Shown here piece after piece: positions 59,025-64,000 of a stretch of 64,000 nt of DNA. The notes below the pieces were generated by a model that was not told the DNA's origin, did no database searches, and worked only from the letters and a program-made list of their open reading frames with translations. Location of the stretch: NCBI RefSeq assembly GCF_007197575.1, contig NZ_CP041616.1:3348001-3412000 (forward strand), given 5' to 3'. This DNA comes from Ornithinimicrobium ciconiae. GTDB taxonomy: Bacteria; Actinomycetota; Actinomycetes; Actinomycetales; Dermatophilaceae. Position numbers and translations under genes: made by a program. Position 1 is the stretch's first letter, and each line of letters starts with the position of its first letter.

Positions 59025-60188
59025 ATGCCCGGCACCCGTGCCCTGCTCACCGACGAACTGCTCGAGCGGATCCGCGGCCGCGCCGCCCAGGTCGACCGCG
59101 ACAACGGCTTTCCGCACGAGGACCTGGCCGACCTGACCGAGGCCGGCTACCTGCGGGCGATGGTGCCGACCGAGTTCGGCGGCCTGGGCCTGACCCTGGA
59201 GGAGATGACCCGCGAGCAGATGCGGCTGGCCGGGGCCGCCCCGGCGACAGCGCTGTCGGTCAACATGCACCAGGTGTGGCTGGGGGTCGCCCGGGTGGTG
59301 CACGCGACCGGCGACGACTCGATGGACTGGGTCTTCGCCGACGCGGTGGCCGGTGAGGTCTTCGGCTTCGGCATCTCCGAGGCGGGCAACGATCTGGTGC
59401 TCTTCGGCTCCCGCACCGAGGCCCGGCCCGACGGGGAGGGCGGCTTCAGCTTCCACGGCACCAAGATCTTCACCTCGCTGTCGCCGGCCTGGACGCGGCT
59501 GGGCACCTTCGGCACGGACAGCACTGACGAGGAGCCGATGTCGGTCTTCGGCTTCATCACCCGCGACGGCGGTGGCTTCGAGATCAAGGACGACTGGGAC
59601 ACCATGGGCATGCGCGGCAGCCAGTCCCGCACCACCGTGCTCGACGGAGCACACGCCCCCGCGGACCGGGTGATCCGGCGGATCCCGCCCGGGCCGGCGG
59701 CCGACCCTTTCGTCTTCGGGATCTTCGCCAGCTTCGAGTTGCTGCTGGCCTCGGTCTACACCGGCATCGCCCAGCGGGCCCTGGACCTAGCCGTCGCGAC
59801 CGTGCAGAAGCGCACCTCGATGAAGAACAAGGGTGCGCCCTATGCGCATGACCCGGACATCCGTTGGCGGCTGGCTGACGCGGCGATCGAGCTGGACGCC
59901 ATCCACCCGCAGATCGCGGCGCTGGCCCACGACGTCGACAACGGCGTGGACCGCGGCCCGCTCTGGATGCCACAACTGTCGGCGGTGAAGTCCCGCGCAA
60001 CCGAGACCGCGCTGTCGGTGGTGACCAAGGCCATCCGGGCCAGTGGCGGGTCCTCCTACTTCAACAGCAACGAGCTGTCCCGCCTCTACCGCGACGTGCT
60101 GGCTGGGATCTTCCACCCCAGCGACGACGAGTCGGTGCACGGCGCCTGGGCGAATTTTCTGGTCGGCCCGGTGCCTGCGCCGGAGTGA
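59025..60188 (+). CDS. Acyl-CoA dehydrogenase-like flavoprotein
   Basis: A 387-residue protein: PTEFGGLGLTLEEMTREQM, FGFGISEAGNDLVL, WDTMGMRGSQSRTTVLDGAH and a C-terminal helix bundle with IRASGGSSYFNSNELSRLYR. The catalytic Glu of classical ACADs is not evident, as in the DszC/SfnB-like group of acyl-CoA dehydrogenase relatives. Second ATG used because AAGGAG is seven bases before it. Thirty-nine bases after the lipoate ligase. Confidence 0.83.
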   Translation: MPGTRALLTDELLERIRGRAAQVDRDNGFPHEDLADLTEAGYLRAMVPTEFGGLGLTLEEMTREQMRLAGAAPATALSVNMHQVWLGVARVVHATGDDSMDWVFADAVAGEVFGFGISEAGNDLVLFGSRTEARPDGEGGFSFHGTKIFTSLSPAWTRLGTFGTDSTDEEPMSVFGFITRDGGGFEIKDDWDTMGMRGSQSRTTVLDGAHAPADRVIRRIPPGPAADPFVFGIFASFELLLASVYTGIAQRALDLAVATVQKRTSMKNKGAPYAHDPDIRWRLADAAIELDAIHPQIAALAHDVDNGVDRGPLWMPQLSAVKSRATETALSVVTKAIRASGGSSYFNSNELSRLYRDVLAGIFHPSDDESVHGAWANFLVGPVPAPE

Positions 60189-60215
60189 GACCCGCGGCGG
60201 CAGATCCGGCGCGGT

Positions 60216-60812
60216 TCACCACTCGATATCGGCCAACATCGGCTGCGGGCACACGGTGTCCGGGATCGGTGCCCCCTCGGGGACCGCCGGCTGGTGGGCG
60301 AACCAGGACTCGCCGGCGTAGTAGCTCGCGACGAAGGCTTCACGGGTCGAGGGAGGCGCTGGGGAGTAGCCGTTCGCGACCAGGCACTCATAGGCCTCGA
60401 CCTGGAGGTCATAGAACTTGCTCAGTTCGGCATCGTCAGCAAGCGGCGCAGTCGGCTCGCCGCCCAACTCCTCGGCACACTCCTCGCGCGCTGCCCGCAA
60501 CTCCTCGGGACGGCCGCCATGCTGGATCACCATCGGATTGCCAAGGGCATTGGGGTCGGGATCTGAGACATCCCAACCGCGTTCCCTCAGACACTCGGCC
60601 TTGCGTTGCTGAAAACTCAACACGTCCTCGGCAAACGCCTCGCGATCTGGCCTTGTCGAGGTCGCCGGATCAGTTGGTGTCGCCCAGTCTGTGGCTGCGA
60701 CGCCCGCGTTCACCGCGGTGGGGCCCTCCGGGGTCGGCGAGCCGGAGCACGCTGCCACTCCAACAAGCAGCAGAGCCGCGAGCGCCGCCTTAAGGGTTGG
60801 TGCAGGAACCAT
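60216..60812 (-). CDS. Hypothetical lipoprotein
   Basis: A 198-residue protein with lipobox LLLVGVAACSGS at the N-terminus, an acidic Thr/Pro region and four or more cysteines (ECLRERGWD, EECAEELGG, YECLVANGY, TVCPQPML). The pattern resembles small Cys-containing lipoproteins of actinobacteria without known role. Its start lies inside the end of the upstream secreted gene, so the two are coupled. Confidence 0.7.
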   Translation of the reverse strand: MVPAPTLKAALAALLLVGVAACSGSPTPEGPTAVNAGVAATDWATPTDPATSTRPDREAFAEDVLSFQQRKAECLRERGWDVSDPDPNALGNPMVIQHGGRPEELRAAREECAEELGGEPTAPLADDAELSKFYDLQVEAYECLVANGYSPAPPSTREAFVASYYAGESWFAHQPAVPEGAPIPDTVCPQPMLADIEW

Positions 60813-61119
60813 AGGTGTTCGGCTGGAGCACATCGTTGGTGCTGTACACGACCCAGTAACCACCAGCAAGAGTGCCGCCGGTAGTCCGCGTGATGTACTG
60901 GAGGGGCGAGTTGTAGTCGACGGTGTAGCCCGCTCCGGGCGGGGTGATCTCCATCTCGCCCATAGCCCTCCACGTCACGGCCGGCCGTGTCTCGGATCCC
61001 ACGGTGCATGCGCTGGCGTACCGGTAGCCCGTCTCCGCGTCGGCCGCCAACGCAGGTAGGGCCAACGCCCCGACCATCGCGACACCACATATTGCCGCTG
61101 TCAAACTCTTGATTCGCAC
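60790..61119 (-). CDS. Small secreted protein
   Basis: A 109-residue protein with signal peptide IKSLTAAICGVAMVGALALPALA and a mature part of about 84 residues, Tyr-rich with two cysteines (ASACTVGSE and GSCTNP). GGGAGG is nine bases before GTG 61119, which is preferred to the TTG at 61128. Unknown function; pairs with the lipoprotein downstream. Confidence 0.65.
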   Translation of the reverse strand: MRIKSLTAAICGVAMVGALALPALAADAETGYRYASACTVGSETRPAVTWRAMGEMEITPPGAGYTVDYNSPLQYITRTTGGTLAGGYWVVYSTNDVLQPNTYGSCTNP

Positions 61120-61152
61120 GACCCGCAACCTCCCGGTGGCCCTGCCAGCACC

Positions 61153-61371
61153 TCAGTGTTCCGCCTGACAACGACCCTTCCACACCCGCCGCGGACCGTC
61201 AAGAGGCTCGCTGGATTTAGGGTGGACCAGGCCGCGCAGTGCACTGACCACCTCGACATCGACGTGTGCCGGGGCGTGCAGCACCTGGTCGGCAATGGCC
61301 ACGTGCACCGCCTCCAGATCGGGCGCTACGAGCAGATCGACGAGGGCCGAGCAGTCAACGACAACCGTCAC
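61153..61371 (-). pseudogene. Truncated PIN-domain toxin
   Basis: The product begins VTVVVDCSALVDLLVAPDLE and has VDVEVVSALRGLVHP, the N-terminal half of a VapC with Asp and Glu of the active site. It then ends after 72 residues, without the two C-terminal acidic motifs; a full toxin has about 130. GTG start overlaps the antitoxin stop. Loss of function is expected. Confidence 0.75.
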
Positions 61372-61613
61372 GCGAGCACCTGTCCCGCCCGCTCCTCACG
61401 TCCCGCGCGCACGACACCTGCAGAGCCCACGGTGGCCCGCTCCGTGCGCTCGCGGATCCGCTGCAGCACCTCGGCGCGTGTCGGCCGAGCAGCCTCGTCA
61501 GCCAGCAGACCCCGCAGGTAACTGTTGAACGACACACCTTCAGCAGCAGCCCGAGCCTTCAATTGCTCACGGACCGCCTCATCAACATCTCGGATCTGCA
61601 CCAGCACTCCCAT
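61368..61613 (-). CDS. FitA-type ribbon-helix-helix antitoxin, toxin partner truncated
   Basis: An 81-residue protein starting MGVLVQIRDVDEAVREQLKA and with SFNSYLRGLLADEA, the FitA/VapB fold, with a basic tail. An upstream ATG (61625) and TTG (61635) are alternative starts. Just beyond lies a perfect 25-base palindrome, the likely operator. Antitoxin kept, toxin truncated. Confidence 0.8.
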   Translation of the reverse strand: MGVLVQIRDVDEAVREQLKARAAAEGVSFNSYLRGLLADEAARPTRAEVLQRIRERTERATVGSAGVVRAGREERAGQVLA

Positions 61614-61630
61614 GAAGAACGGCATACGCT

Positions 61631-61655
61631 TCTTCAATACAGAGTGTATTGAAGA
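61631..61655. promoter_or_regulatory. Perfect 25-base palindrome, VapB operator
   Basis: TCTTCAATACA-GAG-TGTATTGAAGA, 11-base perfect arms, immediately upstream of the antitoxin gene on the minus strand. Shares the TACA/TGTA core with the operator at 8753. Confidence 0.7.
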
Positions 61656-61677
61656 TGTACGTCGCCGGCCCTTGGGC

Positions 61678-61733
61678 GGGGCGTACCGATCCTCCCCAAG
61701 AATGTGCGTGGGGCGTACCGATCCTCCCCAAGA
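61678..61733. repeat. 24-base direct repeat next to gatB
   Basis: GGGGCGTACCGATCCTCCCC plus AAGA occurs at 61678-61701 and 61710-61733. Each has CTTGGG/GGGG and CCCCAAG arms that can form a hairpin; they may terminate gatB transcription. Confidence 0.8.
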
Positions 61734-63269
61734 TCAGGTGAGCTTGGACAGGATGATCTCGCGCGCCTTGGCCGCGTCGGCCTGACCACGCATCTCCTTC
61801 ATGACCTGACCGATCAGGGCCCCAGCGGCCTGCACCTTGCCGTCGCGGATCTTGTCCGCGACGTCCGGGTTGGCCTCGATGACCTTGTCGACCGCCGCCT
61901 CGAGGGCACCGTCGTCCTGGACCAGCTCGAGCCCGCGGGCGTCGGCGACCTGGGTCGGGCCGCCCTCACCGGCGAGCACACCCTCCATGACCTGGCGGGC
62001 CATCGAGTCGTTGAGACGTCCGTCGCGTACCAGCCCGTCAAGCTCGGCGATGTGCGCCGGGGTGACGCCCAGCTCGGTCACGGCGGTGCCGGCGTCGTTG
62101 GCACGGCGGGCCAGGTCACCCATCCACCACTTGCGGGCAGCAGCGGGCGTCGCACCCGCGGCGACGGTCTCCCCGATGACCTCGACGGCACCGGCGTTGA
62201 GCACGTCGCGCATCTCCAGGTCCGAGAAGCCCCAGTCGCCCTGCAGCCGCTTGCGTCGCTCGGCCGGGGGCTCCGGGAGGGTCGCGCGCAGCTCTTCGAC
62301 CCGCTCACGGGTCGGCGCGACCGGCACCAGGTCCGGCTCGGGGAAGTAGCGGTAGTCGTCGGCATCGGACTTCGGGCGCCCCGAGGTGGTCACCCCGGTG
62401 TCCTCGTGCCAGTGCCGGGTCTCCTGCAGGATCTTCTCGCCGGAGTCGAGCACCGCCGCGTGGCGGCACATCTCATAGCGCACAGCACGCTCGACCGAGC
62501 GCAGGGAGTTGACGTTCTTGGTCTCGGTGCGGGTGCCCAGCGGGACCGCGAGCTGCTCGGGCGAGGTCGCGCCGTCACCGGCCTTCGCGCGCAGCGAGAC
62601 GTTGGCGTCGCAGCGCACGTTGCCCTGCTCCATCTTGACCTCGGAGACGTCCAGCGCCTTGAGCAGGTCGCGCAGCGCGGAGACATAGGCCCGCGCCACC
62701 TCGGGAGCCCGCTCCCCCGCCCCCGTGATCGGCTTCGTGACGATCTCGATGAGCGGGATGCCGGCCCGGTTGAAGTCGACCAGGGAGTACTCCGCACCGT
62801 GGATGCGGCCGGTCGCCCCACCGACGTGGGTGGACTTGCCGGTGTCCTCCTCCATGTGCGCGCGCTCGATCTCGACCCGGAAGGTCGAGCCGTCATCCAG
62901 CTCCACGTCCAGGTAGCCCTCGAAGGCGATCGGCTCGTCATACTGACTGGTCTGGAAGTTCTTGGGCATGTCAGGATAGAAGTAGTTCTTCCGGGCGAAC
63001 CGGCACCACTGCGCGATGGAGCAGTTCAGCGCCAGGCCGATCCGGATCGCCGACTCCACGGCGGTCGCGTTGACCACGGGCAGCGCCCCGGGCAGGCCGA
63101 GGCACACCGGGCAGACCTGCGTGTTGGGGTCGGCGCCGAAGCCCAGCGCGCACCCGCAGAACATCTTGGTCGCGGTGTTCAGCTCGACGTGGACCTCCAG
63201 GCCCAGCACCGGGTCATACCTGGTCAGGAGCTCGTCATAGGCGACGACGTCCTCGATCTGCGTGCTCAC
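61734..63269 (-). CDS. gatB: Asp-tRNA(Asn)/Glu-tRNA(Gln) amidotransferase subunit B
   Basis: A 511-residue GatB. Motifs: [33 protein letters not shown] (two Cys of the zinc site), [18 protein letters not shown] and [13 protein letters not shown]. The helical tail (YqeY-like) ends in LSKLT. Subunit of the GatCAB complex that makes Gln-tRNA or Asn-tRNA. Overlaps gatA by four bases, in the usual order gatC-gatA-gatB. Confidence 0.97.
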   Translation of the reverse strand: MSTQIEDVVAYDELLTRYDPVLGLEVHVELNTATKMFCGCALGFGADPNTQVCPVCLGLPGALPVVNATAVESAIRIGLALNCSIAQWCRFARKNYFYPDMPKNFQTSQYDEPIAFEGYLDVELDDGSTFRVEIERAHMEEDTGKSTHVGGATGRIHGAEYSLVDFNRAGIPLIEIVTKPITGAGERAPEVARAYVSALRDLLKALDVSEVKMEQGNVRCDANVSLRAKAGDGATSPEQLAVPLGTRTETKNVNSLRSVERAVRYEMCRHAAVLDSGEKILQETRHWHEDTGVTTSGRPKSDADDYRYFPEPDLVPVAPTRERVEELRATLPEPPAERRKRLQGDWGFSDLEMRDVLNAGAVEVIGETVAAGATPAAARKWWMGDLARRANDAGTAVTELGVTPAHIAELDGLVRDGRLNDSMARQVMEGVLAGEGGPTQVADARGLELVQDDGALEAAVDKVIEANPDVADKIRDGKVQAAGALIGQVMKEMRGQADAAKAREIILSKLT

Positions 63270-64000
63270 TTCGCCTCCTCGCTCACTGCTCCGGTGGTCA
63301 CCTCAGGAGCCCTGTCCAGCACACTGCCCGACCCGCCCCACTGCTGCGCGAGGAGGGCTTCGAGAGCCGCGCCCACGGCATACATCCGCTGGTCCTGGGT
63401 CGCCGGCGCCAGGATCTGTATGCCGACGGGCAGGCCGTCCTCGTCCGCCACCCCGGAGGGGAGCGAGAGCCCGGGGATGCCGGCCAGGTTGGCGGGGATG
63501 GTGGCGATGTCGTTGAGATACATCGCCATCGGGTCCTCCAGCTTGTCCCCGATCTTGAACGCCGTCGTCGGCGCCGTCGGGCTGATCAGCACGTCGGCCT
63601 GCTCGAACGCTGCCTCGAAGTCGCGGGCGATCAGCGTGCGGACCTTCTGCGCCTGGCCGTAGTAGGCGTCGTAGTAGCCCGAGGACAGCGCATAGGTGCC
63701 CAGGATGATGCGGCGCTTGACCTCGTCGCCGAAGCCGGCGTCGCGGCTGGCGGCCATCACCTGCTCGGCGCTGGGGGCCTCGACCCCCTCGGGGGCGACC
63801 CGCAGGCCGTAGCGCATCGCGTCAAAGCGGGCCAGGTTGGAGGAGGCCTCACTCGGCAGGATCAGGTAGTAGGCCGCCATGGCGTATTGGAAGTGCGGGC
63901 AGGAGACCTCGACGATCTCGGCGCCGGCCTGGCGCAGCAGTTCGACGGACTCCTCGAAGCGCGCCTGCACGCCGGCCTGGTAGCCCTCGCCGGTCAGCTC
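63266..64000 (-). CDS. gatA: Glutamyl-tRNA amidotransferase subunit A, 3' part
   Basis: Partial: the frame continues beyond the window end, so only the C-terminal 244 residues are visible. They include [37 protein letters not shown] and [12 protein letters not shown], typical of the amidase GatA. The catalytic Ser-Ser-Lys triad is upstream, outside the window. Confidence 0.95.
   Translation of the reverse strand, partial: ELTGEGYQAGVQARFEESVELLRQAGAEIVEVSCPHFQYAMAAYYLILPSEASSNLARFDAMRYGLRVAPEGVEAPSAEQVMAASRDAGFGDEVKRRIILGTYALSSGYYDAYYGQAQKVRTLIARDFEAAFEQADVLISPTAPTTAFKIGDKLEDPMAMYLNDIATIPANLAGIPGLSLPSGVADEDGLPVGIQILAPATQDQRMYAVGAALEALLAQQWGGSGSVLDRAPEVTTGAVSEEAK

Noticed and set aside
57618..59654. 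A 678-codon minus-strand open frame over the lipoate ligase and acyl-CoA dehydrogenase
   Set aside because: High GC leaves antisense frames open by chance; both plus-strand genes have clear family motifs.
61704..63662. A 652-codon plus-strand open frame opposite gatB and gatA
   Set aside because: gatB and gatA are unmistakable on the minus strand.

Overview
The window looks like chromosomal DNA of a high-GC actinobacterium. The signs are a very GC-rich third codon position, many GTG starts, a large share of leaderless genes, actinobacterial families (ECF42 sigma factor with DGPF proteins, DUF6351, geranylgeranyl-reductase type flavoprotein, gatB-gatA), and heavy use of the hexamer ggcata. 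Codon style and gene content would fit Micrococcales near Intrasporangiaceae/Ornithinimicrobium, but that is inference. No rRNA, tRNA, CRISPR array, phage or transposase gene was recognised.

From the start to about 24 kb the region is accessory and badly worn. It holds a frameshifted membrane protein, a Ser/Thr kinase, an ECF42 operon, a two-component system with its target-like membrane gene, and at least five toxin-antitoxin (TA) or TA-like units: DUF433/VapC45-like with a broken toxin, two VapBC pairs, an AbrB/PIN pair, and a helix-turn-helix plus nucleotidyltransferase pair. A Fic protein and a polymorphic toxin with an N-terminal tag of the kind seen on contractile-injection-system cargo are also there. 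Gene fragments are joined in unusual ways: the 5' end of one nuclease-like gene occurs twice, fused once to the 3' end of acetoacetyl-CoA ligase and once to the 3' end of a GH3 beta-glucosidase.

From 24 to 32 kb are a large secreted DUF6351 protein, small enzymes, and a DNA-binding regulator, secreted VWA protein and Ser/Thr kinase cluster. The regulator and the VWA gene are divergent and share three copies of an operator-like site, TTTGC-N4-GCAAA. The kinase is a close paralogue of the one at 2-3 kb. From 32 to 47 kb the content is mostly metabolic: enolase-superfamily racemase plus GNAT, PPK2, M43 metalloprotease, molybdopterin oxidoreductase, MBL hydrolase, murI, FAH hydrolase, flavoprotein reductase, acyl-CoA dehydrogenase. 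Several tandem-repeat arrays lie between these genes.

From 47 to 64 kb are an inositol monophosphatase, P450, lipoprotein amidohydrolase, and a minus-strand operon of 2-hydroxyacid dehydrogenase, SixA-type phosphatase, a ketol-acid reductoisomerase-like protein that has lost metal ligands, and ilvE. A decayed partial copy of ilvE lies about 1.2 kb further downstream. A lipoate ligase, another acyl-CoA dehydrogenase, a truncated VapC with intact antitoxin, gatB and the 3' part of gatA close the window.

Two patterns run through the whole window. Seventeen genes have TANNNT exactly six bases before ATG or GTG, the signature of leaderless transcripts, and this fixes many starts. Several genes are broken next to short homopolymers (C4, G4, T4, C5), so sequence errors and real decay have to be told apart before function is inferred.
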